A stretch of DNA of 64,000 nucleotides from Rhizobium sp. ICMP 5592 (GCF_009498525.1 NZ_QSNT01000004.1:1-64000), one strand, 5' to 3'. Counted from the first letter of the stretch, positions 1-9,006 are shown. The notes: generated by a model from the letters alone, not told the origin. Numbers and translations: made by a program.

Positions 1-2130
1 CGCACCCGTCGCCGACGAGTCCGCCGCCGTCGAATTGGCATGGAAATATTTGATGCCGCCGCCGGTGGTGATGTTGGTGACGGTGGTGCCGATGGCATCG
101 ACGGCCTGGTTGGTCGCAAAGAGCTGCGAGCCGTTGATCGCGTCGGTCGAGGACCCGTTGATACGCCCTGCCGCGACATTGGTAATGGTGCGCTCGGCGC
201 CAACAGCACCGACGCTGACCGTCGAGGTCGGAGTGGTGCCCTGGAAGGCGTAGGTCGTGCCGTTGATCACTGCATTGGGCGTGCCGACCGCTGCCACAGT
301 CGTCGAGCCGGAACCCAGGGCCACGTCACCGGAACTCGCGGCCGCCGTCGCGCCATTACCCAAGGCGATATTTCCGACGAAACCGCTCGCGCCCGCGGTC
401 GAGCCGTTGCCGAGCGCCACCGAACCCTGGCCGATCGCCTTGTTGTTGTTACCGATCGCAACCGCGCCGCTTGCTTGGTTGGAGGCGGTGGCGGTCGCAG
501 TGCCGTCGCTGTTGGCGATATTGTTGGCGCCGCCGGTGAAGGCGCCGGTGCCGCTTGCGTAGCTCGGATCGCCGATGGCGACCGCGCCGTCGCCGTAGGC
601 TGTGTTGCCGGAGCCGATGGAGACGGCCTTGCCGCCTGTCGCTACCGCATTGTTGCCAACGGCAACCGCTTCGGCAGAGGTCGCTTGGGCCGCTGTCCCG
701 ACTGCAATCGCGTTGTCGCCGCCCCCGTTCGCGTTGATGCCCAAAGCGATCGACTGAAGCCCGCTGGAGACCGACCCGCCGCCGATTGCTGTGCTGCTCA
801 CACCACTGGCGGTGGAGGACTCGCCTAAAGCCAGGGTGTTTGACTGGCTCGCGGCGGCATTCGCGCCGAAGGCGGCTGCATTGATGGCAGTCGCCTTTGC
901 ATTGAATCCCAAGGATGCGGCCCCACTCCCCGAGGCATTTGCGCCGGGGCCGACCGCGGTGGCTAAATTGGAACCGGCGTTTGCATTGTTGCCGAGCGCG
1001 ATGCCGGAGGTCGCGCCATTTGCCACAATTGCGCCCGAGCCTATAGCAACAGCACCGCCACCGGCGATTGCTTGTGCCTGGTTACCCAAAGCGACGCCGA
1101 AAGCTCCCGAAGCGACGGTGGTGGAGCCTATGGCGAGCGAATTGGTTCCCGAGGCGGCAGCTGACGTGCCGAGGGCGATGGTATCGGTGTTCGAGGCATT
1201 GGCGAGATAGCCCATAGAGGAGGCTCTTAGGCCAGAAGCAGTCGCCCCATTTCCGACTGCGGTAGACTGGTTGGCCGACGCGGTCGCCGACGTGCCGAAG
1301 GCACTGGCTCCAGTCCCCGTCGCAGATGCGCTCGAACCCACGGCATTCGACCATGCGCCCGTGGCCGTCGCGGCGGAGCCTAACGCAACAGCCTCGAATG
1401 TGAAGCCGGCAGGAGCGGTGCCGCTTGCATTGGCATTTGTACCGATAGCAACGGGAGAACCGCCGCCCGTTCCAGCGTTTGCCTTGGAGCCGACCCCCAT
1501 GGCAATGGCGGAACCGTTTGAAGATGAGGCGTTGGAGGCCAACCCAATCGCTACCGAGGCGCCACCCGAAGCGCTGGCCGTCGAGCCGAGAGCGACGGCG
1601 TTCGCCCCGTTTGCAGTGGTGTTGACACCGAAGGCCGAAGCTCCGTCCGCCAGTGCGCGGGCGTTTCCGCCCACGGCAAGAGCATTGACGCCGGTGGCGT
1701 TCGCGAAGACACCCATGCCTATGGCGTTGAGACCATTGACACTCATCGTATAGCCGATGGCGATCGAAGCATCGCCCGTTGCACTGTTAGAGGTGCCCAA
1801 CGCCACGCTGTTCGCGCCATTCGCGTTGGTAGCGTTACCGATGGCGACGGAGTTGCCGCCGGTTGCCGTGCCGCCGCCGGCGGCATACTGTGCCAGTGCC
1901 GGAGTGGTGATGCCCCCGAACGCGATCACACCCAACGTCACCGCGCCGCCGATTCCGAGCGACCCAAGCCCCAACCGCTTGCGCTTCATGCCAAGTGCCC
2001 GATGCGCCATACGCAACACGGCCATGAGGCGGCGGCGGAGCGAACGATCATCACTTCCGCCTGAAATCCAATTCCCGACAAATCCGGCTTGAGACTTAGA
2101 CTGCAGACGTTCCCCAACGCACTTCATCAT
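1..2130 (-). CDS. trimeric autotransporter adhesin (YadA-like), C-terminus beyond window
   Basis: Surface adhesin of the type V secretion family, visible for 710 codons with no stop before the window edge. The N-terminus is long: basic clusters (RRR near residue 32, KRKR near 49) precede a hydrophobic stretch at about 53-76 and an ALA|Q cleavage site after residue 80, resembling the extended signal peptides of large autotransporters. Next come about 35-40 degenerate YadA head repeats of the form AxAxGxxAxAxGxxS, dominated by Ala, Gly, Asn and Ser. Close to the window edge is the neck/stalk motif STDAINGSQLFATNQAV. The membrane anchor is not visible. The ATG at 2130 overlaps the stop of the upstream small gene (ATGA), so translation is probably coupled. 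Family assignment is secure; the ligand is unknown. Confidence 0.93.
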   Translation of the reverse strand, partial: MMKCVGERLQSKSQAGFVGNWISGGSDDRSLRRRLMAVLRMAHRALGMKRKRLGLGSLGIGGAVTLGVIAFGGITTPALAQYAAGGGTATGGNSVAIGNATNANGANSVALGTSNSATGDASIAIGYTMSVNGLNAIGMGVFANATGVNALAVGGNARALADGASAFGVNTTANGANAVALGSTASASGGASVAIGLASNASSSNGSAIAMGVGSKANAGTGGGSPVAIGTNANASGTAPAGFTFEAVALGSAATATGAWSNAVGSSASATGTGASAFGTSATASANQSTAVGNGATASGLRASSMGYLANASNTDTIALGTSAAASGTNSLAIGSTTVASGAFGVALGNQAQAIAGGGAVAIGSGAIVANGATSGIALGNNANAGSNLATAVGPGANASGSGAASLGFNAKATAINAAAFGANAAASQSNTLALGESSTASGVSSTAIGGGSVSSGLQSIALGINANGGGDNAIAVGTAAQATSAEAVAVGNNAVATGGKAVSIGSGNTAYGDGAVAIGDPSYASGTGAFTGGANNIANSDGTATATASNQASGAVAIGNNNKAIGQGSVALGNGSTAGASGFVGNIALGNGATAAASSGDVALGSGSTTVAAVGTPNAVINGTTYAFQGTTPTSTVSVGAVGAERTITNVAAGRINGSSTDAINGSQLFATNQAVDAIGTTVTNITTGGGIKYFHANSTAADSSATGA

Positions 2131-2576
2131 GCTGCTTTCTCCTCGCTGTTGTCTGAACGACCGAGCTCGCTTGTGTCCGCTTCGGCGGCTGAGTCGTCAT
2201 TGAAATTGTGCACTTCCTGAAGTGTCCGCCCCATCTTGACGGCTTGGATCTCGATCTGTTCGCGGACGCTCGCGACCCATGGCTGCGTCGGTTCCGGAAC
2301 GGAATACAGCGCGACATGGGCACGATCGGGAGGGAGCTTCGTCCCCACCAAGACGCGGCAGATATCGAAATGAAGGGCCGGCTCCCGCTCGGCATAGGCC
2401 GGAGAGGTCAGTCCAAAGACGAGGCAGGCAAATAGATGATCGAGTTCCGCGCCAGTCAGATGGCTGGCGTATTGCCCTTGCAAGGCAGTCCAGGCTACCT
2501 CGACTTTCGGAGCAAAGATTTCAAAATCCAAGAATTGAATGTCCATAGCGCACCGAATGGTTATGACGGCGAGCAT
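2127..2576 (-). CDS. hypothetical protein coupled to the adhesin gene
   Basis: A 149-residue protein (139 if it starts at the internal ATG at 2546, the MDIQFLDF start) that I do not recognise. It has no signal peptide or membrane segment, is mixed in composition, and ends in an acidic Ser/Glu-rich tail (about residues 128-146). Its stop overlaps the adhesin start by four bases, and codon use looks normal for the window, so I treat it as real and cotranscribed. A cytoplasmic accessory, chaperone-like or regulatory role for the adhesin is only inferred from position. Neither possible start has a strong ribosome binding site; an AAGG lies too close to 2576. Confidence 0.6.
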   Translation of the reverse strand: MLAVITIRCAMDIQFLDFEIFAPKVEVAWTALQGQYASHLTGAELDHLFACLVFGLTSPAYAEREPALHFDICRVLVGTKLPPDRAHVALYSVPEPTQPWVASVREQIEIQAVKMGRTLQEVHNFNDDSAAEADTSELGRSDNSEEKAA

Positions 2577-2598
2577 GGCCTTATTTGCGAAACCGGTA

Positions 2599-2635
2599 TT
2601 TTAGAAAATTACGGACTATTTTTAGAAAATTACGG
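2599..2635. repeat. tandem direct repeat upstream of adhesin operon
   Basis: The 16-base sequence TTTTAGAAAATTACGG occurs at 2599-2614 and again at 2620-2635, a 21-base period, in an AT-rich patch just upstream of the adhesin operon. Two copies on the same helix face suggest a tandem binding site for a regulator. No regulator is identified; the AraC gene at 2861 is a neighbour, and AraC proteins typically bind direct repeats about 21 bases apart. Confidence 0.5.
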
Positions 2636-2860
2636 TTTTTTGCTTAGCCAGCGACAGGTGTATCAGCTTTGCCACACTGACTTCAGGCCGCTAATATTCC
2701 AATGATATGGTGAGGGTAGCGCCCGCCCCGGCTCGCGAATCGGATGGAATAGCGTTGCCGCCACATGGCCTTCGCTAGGCACATGTTTTCGGCGGCAAGT
2801 CTGGAAAAATCGGCCCCTGGCCGGACCTGCTCAAGGCGTTAGCGCTGAAGCTCGCGACGA

Positions 2861-3775
2861 TTATCCCATAAATCGCAGCTCTGTCGGTGTCTTGCCCCTG
2901 TACCGCTTCATCGTGGTGGCTAAATGGCTTTGATCCGAAAATCCGGTCATATAGGCGATTTCGGCAATCGCGATCTCGCCCTCGATCAGCAGCTTTTCGG
3001 CGAAGTCCAAGCGAAGGTTGATCAGGTAGCGATGCGGCGGCATGCCGAACGTCTTGGCGAACCGCAAGATGAAATGGTTCGGTGAAATGCCGGCGACCGC
3101 CGCAAGCTCGGCGACATGTATCTTTTGGGTAAAATGCTCGCGAAGATACTCTTCGACGCGTCGAGCGCTTTTGGCGGAGAGCCCACCCTTGGGCAATGGA
3201 AGCTGTTTCATGGGGCTTGCGTAGGTACGAAGCAGATGAACACCAAATAGGGTAACCAATGAATCCAGATAGAGTTCATTCGGAGTTGCCTTCCCAGTTA
3301 ACTCGACGGAAATCCTGCGGGCCATGTCGAGGGCGCGGAGGTCGACGGTGCCGAAAGCGGGCGGCTGAAGCTCTACAGTGGCGAGATCGAGCTCCTGAAG
3401 AGCCAATTCGGACAACGTTTCCGGAGGTATCGCTACGACGAGATTTTTTCTCGTTTCTGTCCAGGCAAGACTACTGTCGACGCCGGCGGGATTAACGGCG
3501 ATGCAGCCAACCGGTGCATCATATTCCGTGATCCTGTCGCTGCCGAGCGAGGCTCTCAACTTCCGTGTGGGGGTCAACACAATTCCAACAGCATGTTCCT
3601 TGGCCAGGAACGTCTGCGACCCAGGGCTGCGGATGGAGTGTATCACGCTTCCACGCGTGGTGGCCCTTCTCGGGCCAGCACTTTGAGGAATTATATCGAA
3701 GACATATCGATCTGTCCGCCCGGAATCGACGCGGTCGTAGCCGCCTCGTTCCCGAGCCTCTTCCAAATTATTCAT
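2861..3775 (-). CDS. AraC family transcriptional regulator
   Basis: A 304-residue regulator. The C-terminal ~100 residues contain the two helix-turn-helix units of the AraC/XylS family (AELAAVAGISPNHFILRFAKTFG, then IAEIAYMTGFSDQSHLATTMKRYRG), ending near TPTELRF. The N-terminal ~190 residues are a cupin-like ligand domain without a known ligand. I chose the ATG at 3775 (MNNLEEARERG); an in-frame TTG at 3817 would add 14 residues. It is transcribed in the same direction as the adhesin operon but is separated from it by about 285 bases, so it may regulate that operon. Confidence 0.88.
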   Translation of the reverse strand: MNNLEEARERGGYDRVDSGRTDRYVFDIIPQSAGPRRATTRGSVIHSIRSPGSQTFLAKEHAVGIVLTPTRKLRASLGSDRITEYDAPVGCIAVNPAGVDSSLAWTETRKNLVVAIPPETLSELALQELDLATVELQPPAFGTVDLRALDMARRISVELTGKATPNELYLDSLVTLFGVHLLRTYASPMKQLPLPKGGLSAKSARRVEEYLREHFTQKIHVAELAAVAGISPNHFILRFAKTFGMPPHRYLINLRLDFAEKLLIEGEIAIAEIAYMTGFSDQSHLATTMKRYRGKTPTELRFMG

Positions 3776-4172
3776 TCTGTACCGCCCCGCCGAACGAAAT
3801 ACTGCACGCACGAACAAGCAGGCAGAATCACAATCAATGATTGAAATTCCATTTTTCCCAACCCTGCTTGCGCAACGCCGCCCGCAAAGTCGGCGTATCG
3901 CGCGAATGTCAGATAGGGCAAAACAATCAGTTGTGAAGGAGGAATCGTGTGTCAGGCGAAAGAAAGAAATAGTCGATGCAACCCAGCTCTTGTCGACAAG
4001 CGTGGCGCGCCCAGGGGTTCACCGATCGTTTTCTAAGTCGCTCATCAATTTGGCGGCCTAGAATTCTACCCTAGAGTGCACGTCTTTACCTTTCGCACTT
4101 TATGGCAGTTCTTTATGCGGTAAGTACAATGTAAAAGAGAAGTATCGTAGGCCCGTCAACGATATCGAATCG
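3776..4172. other. intergenic region, no supported gene
   Basis: About 400 bases between the AraC gene and the small gene at 4173. Short open frames occur, but none has a ribosome binding site plus plausible composition. No clear terminator or operator was recognised. Confidence 0.5.
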
Positions 4173-4373
4173 TTACAAATCCTCGCGATGCGTCTCGTAC
4201 AGATCCCATGCGAGTTCCACCAAGGCCAGGAGAACATCCTTCTGATTCCATCCAGCCGCGACCGCCGCCTGGACGGTCTCTTGAACGATCGGCAGCAATT
4301 GGCGCTGGCACTCGCTCGAGAGGTCGGCAGCAGCGTCACCCACTGGAGGGCCATCGAAGTTGAACTCTACCAT
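4173..4373 (-). CDS. small conserved-looking hypothetical protein, 66 aa
   Basis: A 66-residue acidic, mostly helical protein (many Ala, Glu, Leu; WNQKD near residue 42 and an ELAWDLYETHRED tail). It has no signal peptide or membrane segment. Support for coding is a textbook ribosome binding site, AGGAG six bases before the ATG at 4373, and an inverted repeat immediately upstream. No function can be assigned. Confidence 0.65.
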   Translation of the reverse strand: MVEFNFDGPPVGDAAADLSSECQRQLLPIVQETVQAAVAAGWNQKDVLLALVELAWDLYETHREDL

Positions 4374-4395
4374 CAGTACTCCTATCTGATGAATA

Positions 4396-4422
4396 TATAT
4401 TAGTTACGATATTCCTAATATA
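4396..4422. promoter_or_regulatory. inverted repeat upstream of the 66-aa gene
   Basis: TATATTAG (4396-4403) and CTAATATA (4415-4422) form a perfect 8-base inverted repeat with an 11-base spacer in AT-rich DNA, 22 bases before the ATG at 4373. The position fits an operator over the promoter. The regulator is unknown. Confidence 0.45.
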
Positions 4423-4967
4423 AATTTAATCCAGGATAAAACATAGAGTCTTTTCAGGGAAACGACAAATCGCACCAACTCTATGCTTCGCTGCGCCAGC
4501 GTGGGTCGGGATGGCTTTGATGCATGACTTGTTACTTAATGGCGTGGCTTGTTTTAAATACTGGACATTATATCGTTTCTGCTGAACACCTCGAGAATCA
4601 ATCATCGGTATTAATTAGGACAATGGTACATGGCGCGCGACCCGTATTGGTGTTGCGCGCGCTCGAAAGCAATCACGCACCAAGACTGACACACCGCAAG
4701 TCCGTCCTGATCGGCTTTAAAAACGTCGGCTTCAAGATCACCCCGCCCATGACCCCGTATGAGCGACGCGCGGCCATCCCAAGGGACATAGCGGATTGCA
4801 TCGATTTCAGGCAAGCAAATGCATGCTATTGCGCTCAATTCGCATAGCTACGCCGACGGCCGTCACGTCGGCAACGGCACGCTTGATATGTACGTCTGAG
4901 ATTGCATGGCTTGCATCGCCCTTCCCCACCGAAGGTGAAGAGACGTCATCCCAAAATCATCCGCCGC
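4423..4967. other. AT-rich intergenic region, possible gene remnant
   Basis: About 545 bases without a convincing gene. The left part is AT-rich. A minus-strand frame at 4611-4838 encodes a soluble-looking stretch from PEIDAIRYVPWDG to the end. It lacks a good start and ribosome binding site and may be a fragment of a small protein such as a DUF1488-type gene, but this is not supported firmly. The plus-strand frame at 4524-4847 looks like a shadow. Confidence 0.35.
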
Positions 4968-5729
4968 TCATGCGTAGCGGACTTCCACGCCCAATTTTTC
5001 CACGCGGTTGCGGATGCTGTGCGGCATGTTGCTGTCGGTGATGATCAGATCGACGCGCGACAGGGAAAAGGCCTTGGATGAGGCTCCAATATCCCATTTG
5101 CTGGAATCCGCGACGAGGACCACGCGGCGGGCCATGCGGACCAGATTGCGCTTGGTACGGGCAATATCCTCCGAGACATCGACGACGTCGAAGGACTGGT
5201 CGATCGCGTGGGCGCTGACGAAGGCCTGATGCGCGACGAGACCGCCGAGCGCCTTGTCGGAATCCGATACGATCGTGCTGACGGTGCTCGGAAAGACCCG
5301 GCCGCCGATCATATGCACGTCAAGTCCCGGCCGGTACATCAGATGCTGCGCGATGTTCATGGCTGTCGTCGCCACCACCACATTGGAGACCGGCGGCATC
5401 TGCATGGCCACCTGCAACAGGGTGGAGCCACTGTCGAAGACGATCGATTGGTTGTCAATGATCTGACGCGCGGCCAGCTGCGCGATCCGCCGCTTAGCGT
5501 CGAAATTGCGTTGCATGCGCTCTTCGAAAGCGGCAGCCGGGGAATCGGCGGGAAGAGCGATCGCCCCTCCATGGGTTTTGATCAGCTGCTTCTTGGCGTC
5601 CATGATTTCGAGATCGGACCGGATCGTCACTTCCGAAACCTCGAAGAACTCCGCGAGTTGACGGGTGCGCGCCTGGCCGACCCGCTGAAGCTCCAACAAG
5701 ATCTGATGCCGTCGTTGTTCTGCAAGCAT
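4968..5729 (-). CDS. DeoR/GlpR family sugar operon repressor
   Basis: A 253-residue DeoR-type regulator. The N-terminal winged helix (MLAEQRRHQILLELQ, then TRQLAEFFEVSEVTIRSDLE) is followed by the DeoRC sugar-phosphate sensor domain, including FDSGSTLLQVA and VADSSKWD. An upstream ATG at 5768 would add 13 residues, but DeoR proteins usually start at the MLAEQRR-like sequence. It is divergent from the aldolase/kinase/ABC genes, which it probably represses until a phosphorylated sugar intermediate appears. CGAAA repeats fill the shared intergenic region. Confidence 0.9.
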   Translation of the reverse strand: MLAEQRRHQILLELQRVGQARTRQLAEFFEVSEVTIRSDLEIMDAKKQLIKTHGGAIALPADSPAAAFEERMQRNFDAKRRIAQLAARQIIDNQSIVFDSGSTLLQVAMQMPPVSNVVVATTAMNIAQHLMYRPGLDVHMIGGRVFPSTVSTIVSDSDKALGGLVAHQAFVSAHAIDQSFDVVDVSEDIARTKRNLVRMARRVVLVADSSKWDIGASSKAFSLSRVDLIITDSNMPHSIRNRVEKLGVEVRYA

Positions 5730-5773
5730 ATGCGACCCCAAAACTGCCTTTGCCGATGATCGGTCCATTCTTT

Positions 5774-5913
5774 CGAAAAGCGAAAGTCTACCTATCGCAC
5801 TATCTCTCCTCTAAAAAGCAAAAAGTCGATAGCATTAGGTAATAGCGTGGTGAAAAAGCCAGAATTGGATCGAAACGAAAGAAATCGAAATATTGAACAT
5901 TGTTTTATTTTCG
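5774..5913. promoter_or_regulatory. CGAAA repeat cluster, probable DeoR-family operator
   Basis: CGAAA occurs at 5774, 5781, 5871, 5876 and 5886, with the complement TTTCG at 5909, in the divergent space between the DeoR-type regulator and the aldolase gene. Pairs such as CGAAAAGCGAAA and CGAAACGAAA are typical of the repeated half-sites bound by DeoR family regulators. The same motif recurs before the binding-protein gene at 9461. Confidence 0.5.
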
Positions 5914-5963
5914 CGTTAGGGTCCACGCGACATCAGCACCCGTAACCGCAAGGGATTTTTGAA

Positions 5964-6764
5964 ATGGGTCTCGGAACAAAAATTCGCCTCTCCCGTCTGT
6001 TCTCAAATCCGTCCGGCAATCTTTTCGGAGGCGCGGTCGATCATTTCGTTGGCTATGGCAATGTGCGTGAAGGTGGGCTCGCTGATCTGCCGGGTGCGCT
6101 GAGGCGTGTCATGAGCGGCCGACCCGACTATATCAGCATTCAGCCAGGTGCCGCGCGTCATCTCTGGTCGGAATATGCCGGCAAGGCGGCGCTGGTCATT
6201 CAGGCCGGCTGCTTCACCGCCGACGACCGCATTCGCCAGCTCATAGCAACGCCTGAGGATGCGGTGCGTTACGGCGCCGATGCGCTCGCAGTCGCCATTC
6301 CTGTGCGCGGCGATACCGAAGGCGAATATATCCGCTGGCTGACCGACACAGTGAATGCCGCCGCCCGCTTCGAAATGCCCGTCGTCGCCCATGTCTATCC
6401 CCGCGACTTCGCCAATGGCGGCAAGATCGTCTTCACGCCGGACGAAATCGCCTATGCGGTACGCATCGGCTACGAGACCGGCGTGGATGTCATCAAGGTC
6501 GGCTACACTGGCGATTTCGATAGCTTCCGCGAAACAGTGGCGACCTGCCCGGTCCCCGTCGTCATCGCCGGCGGCCCGAAGACCGATACGCTCCTTGGCG
6601 CCCTGAAGCAGACGTCCGACGCCCTACGGGCCGGCGCCAAAGGTGCCGTGGTTGGTCGAAACCTCTGGGGCCACGGCGACACCGCCAAGGCCGCGCGCGC
6701 CTTCAGGCTCGTCATCCATGACGGAATGACACCGGAAGAGGCGCTGACCGCTGCCGGTGCGTGA
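5964..6764 (+). CDS. class I aldolase, DeoC/FbaB/LsrF-like
   Basis: A 266-residue TIM-barrel aldolase of the DeoC/LacD/FbaB superfamily. The expected Schiff-base lysine lies in VDVIKVGYTGD (about residue 180), followed by the phosphate-binding strands VPVVIAGGPKTD and GAKGAVVGRNLWGH. It probably cleaves a ketose phosphate produced by the kinase encoded three bases downstream; the exact substrate cannot be read from sequence. It is the first gene of the plus-strand sugar operon and divergent from the DeoR-type regulator. LsrF-type thiolase activity is a possible alternative. Confidence 0.82.
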   Translation: MGLGTKIRLSRLFSNPSGNLFGGAVDHFVGYGNVREGGLADLPGALRRVMSGRPDYISIQPGAARHLWSEYAGKAALVIQAGCFTADDRIRQLIATPEDAVRYGADALAVAIPVRGDTEGEYIRWLTDTVNAAARFEMPVVAHVYPRDFANGGKIVFTPDEIAYAVRIGYETGVDVIKVGYTGDFDSFRETVATCPVPVVIAGGPKTDTLLGALKQTSDALRAGAKGAVVGRNLWGHGDTAKAARAFRLVIHDGMTPEEALTAAGA

Positions 6765-6767
6765 GAC

Positions 6768-7727
6768 ATGCCGCGCCCTTTCCATGTTCTGGGCTTCGGC
6801 GCCCTGGCAATCGATGACATCATCTATGTCGACCGGGTGCTGACGGCCGGCAAGGGAAAGGTGACGGAACGCAGCACCGAGCACGGCGGCAACGTGGCGA
6901 CAGCCCTGGTGGCCGTTGCCCGGCTCGGCGGCCGCGCCGCATTCATCGGCTGGCTGAACGATCAGCCCTCAACCGATCTCAGCGGCAAAGAGCTTGAGCG
7001 GGACGGCGTCGACATATCCCTGGCGCCGCGCCATCCCTCCGCTCGGCCGATCCGGTCGGTGATCACGGTCGGTCCCGACGGCGACCGGTTCATTGCCTAT
7101 GATGACGATGTGCTGCACGGGACTTCGGAAGCGCTGCCGGATGAGGTGCTGATGCAGGCGCCGGTGCTCCTGATCGACGGCTATTCCGTGCACTCGCAGT
7201 CGGTGGTTGCGCGCGCACGCTCTCTTGGCCTTTCCATCGTCGCCGATATCGAATGGACTGTCGGCCCGGCAACCGACCGGATCGTGGCCCTGGCCAATCA
7301 TTTGGTACTGCCGATCTCCTTCGCCAGGTCCTATACAAACGAAAGCGATCCTGCCGGAATCCTCGAAAAGCTCTGGTCCGCCGAGCGCTCGGCAGTCGTG
7401 CTCACCGATGGCGATCACGGCTCCTACGTCCGGCAAAAGGATGACGCCAGCCTCTGGCATGTTCCAGCCCATGCGGTGCTGGCAATCGATACGACTGGCG
7501 CCGGCGATTGTTTTCACGGCGCCTACGCTTTCGCTCTGGCGGAAGGCCAGAGACCGCTCGATTGCGTGGCCTACGCCACAGCCGCCGCCGCCATTTCCGT
7601 GACGGCGCATGGCGGGCGCAGGGGATTGCCCGATAACCGGACATGCCAAGCATGGATGACGGGTGAAAATGCACCCGTCCCACGCGCGCTTGACGCCCAT
7701 ACAAGATCCAAATCGGCGCCTGAATAA
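6768..7727 (+). CDS. PfkB family carbohydrate kinase
   Basis: A 319-residue ribokinase/PfkB-fold kinase. Motifs are the N-terminal substrate-binding GGNVATALVAVARLGG (residues 41-56) and the C-terminal ATP/anion-hole motif DTTGAGDCFHGAYAFALA, whose GAGD aspartate is the catalytic base. It probably phosphorylates the imported sugar, or its first metabolite, for the aldolase encoded just upstream. The GGRRGLPD segment near the end resembles the equivalent segment of sulfofructose kinase YihV, but similar sequences occur in other PfkB kinases, so the substrate stays open. It has a low-complexity C-terminal tail of about 30 residues. Confidence 0.87.
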   Translation: MPRPFHVLGFGALAIDDIIYVDRVLTAGKGKVTERSTEHGGNVATALVAVARLGGRAAFIGWLNDQPSTDLSGKELERDGVDISLAPRHPSARPIRSVITVGPDGDRFIAYDDDVLHGTSEALPDEVLMQAPVLLIDGYSVHSQSVVARARSLGLSIVADIEWTVGPATDRIVALANHLVLPISFARSYTNESDPAGILEKLWSAERSAVVLTDGDHGSYVRQKDDASLWHVPAHAVLAIDTTGAGDCFHGAYAFALAEGQRPLDCVAYATAAAAISVTAHGGRRGLPDNRTCQAWMTGENAPVPRALDAHTRSKSAPE

Positions 7728-7860
7728 TCGGGCGAAGCCGATGACCGTATCGATAGTATTGCGATGTCCGCCTGTAGCAACCCCATGAAAGAGGGTTGGA
7801 AGGTGACGAACGAAGGCCGCCGCCAGATGCGGCCGAGAGTGGGACCTGGGAGGAAATGAC

Positions 7861-9006
7861 ATGGCTACGGTTGTACTGGACAAGATCTACAAGACATTTG
7901 GAAACAACTTCCATGCGATCAAGGATTTGAGCCTGACGATCCATGACGGCGAGTTCCTGATTCTGGTCGGCCCTTCGGGCTGCGGAAAATCGACGGCGCT
8001 GCGCATGATTGCAGGGCTTGAGGAAATCAGCAGCGGAACGCTGAGTATCGGCGGACAGGATGTCGTGGATCTCCCGCCCAAGGACCGTGATATCGCCATG
8101 GTCTTCCAGAGCTATGCGCTCTATCCGCACATGACCGTCTTCGACAACATCGCCTTCTCGATGAAGCTGGCGGGCAAGAACAAGGCCGAACGCACCAAGC
8201 GCGTCCACGAGGTCGCCAAGGTCCTCCAGCTCGAGGCTCTGCTGGGGAGCAAGCCCGCTCAGCTCTCCGGCGGTCAGCGCCAGCGCGTGGCGATGGGGCG
8301 GGCAATGGTGCGCGAGCCCGCGGCCTTTCTGATGGACGAGCCGCTCTCGAACCTCGATGCGAAACTGCGCGTGCAGATGCGCGCAGAAATCGTCAGCCTC
8401 CAGCGGCAGCTGGGCGTCACGACGATTTATGTGACCCATGATCAGACGGAGGCACTGACGATGGGCGATCGCGTTGCGGTCCTGAAAGGCGGCGTTCTGC
8501 AGCAGGTGGATACGCCCAAGGCGCTCTACCACCGTCCGGTCAATGCTTTCGTCGCCGGCTTCATTGGCTCGCCGTCCATGAACCTTTTCGAAGGGCGGTT
8601 GGAAAGCGGCAACATCCGGACGCCGGCCTTTTCCATCCCCGTACCGGAGAGCGCTTTTGCGCGTGCCTCTGGCCTTTCAGATTTCGAAGGAAAGACCGTG
8701 GTCTTCGGTATCCGGCCGGAAGACCTCCACGACAGACACCTACCTTCCGGTGCCGCCCATCCGACGATCCCGGCGCTGGTCAAATCGATCGAGGAGCTTG
8801 GCTCCGAACTGATCGTGCACCTCAGCATCGAGGCGGTCCGCGTCGACTCCGGCGATCCTGACGCTGTCTCGGACCTCAGCGGTGCAGCCAATGCCGTCGC
8901 GAAGTTCGAGGCTGTCAGCACGATCGAGGCGGGCAAAAGCATCGATCTCGCCATCGATCCGGCCAAGTTGCACTTCTTTCATCCGCAGACGCATATGGCG
9001 CTGTGA
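7861..9006 (+). CDS. sugar ABC transporter ATPase (UgpC/MalK type)
   Basis: A 381-residue ATPase of the CUT1 family. It has Walker A GPSGCGKST (about residue 37), Q-loop FQSYALYPHM, signature LSGGQRQRV, Walker B FLMDEPLSNLDAKL, H-loop VTHDQTEA, and a C-terminal TOBE/regulatory domain (GIRPEDL). It powers the permeases encoded at 10797-12586. It precedes the binding-protein gene rather than ending the operon, and a 454-base gap separates the two. A short AGCGG/CCGCT hairpin at 9008-9023 follows its stop. Confidence 0.93.
   Translation: MATVVLDKIYKTFGNNFHAIKDLSLTIHDGEFLILVGPSGCGKSTALRMIAGLEEISSGTLSIGGQDVVDLPPKDRDIAMVFQSYALYPHMTVFDNIAFSMKLAGKNKAERTKRVHEVAKVLQLEALLGSKPAQLSGGQRQRVAMGRAMVREPAAFLMDEPLSNLDAKLRVQMRAEIVSLQRQLGVTTIYVTHDQTEALTMGDRVAVLKGGVLQQVDTPKALYHRPVNAFVAGFIGSPSMNLFEGRLESGNIRTPAFSIPVPESAFARASGLSDFEGKTVVFGIRPEDLHDRHLPSGAAHPTIPALVKSIEELGSELIVHLSIEAVRVDSGDPDAVSDLSGAANAVAKFEAVSTIEAGKSIDLAIDPAKLHFFHPQTHMAL

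Noticed and set aside
35-2092. Several long Ala/Pro-rich open frames on the plus strand
   Set aside because: They are antisense shadows of the repetitive adhesin gene on the minus strand, which has a clear signal peptide, head repeats and stalk motif.
1-2092. CRISPR-like or tandem DNA repeat array
   Set aside because: The periodicity comes from degenerate protein repeats of about 14 residues; DNA copies are not identical and have no repeat-spacer pattern.
4524-4847. Plus-strand 107-codon frame
   Set aside because: No ribosome binding site, unusual composition, and it overlaps an equally weak minus-strand frame; neither is convincing.
4968-7727. Sulfoquinovose (sulfo-EMP) operon
   Set aside because: Regulator and kinase types fit, but the aldolase is of the FbaB/LsrF kind rather than YihT-like, and no sulfoquinovosidase or isomerase is present.
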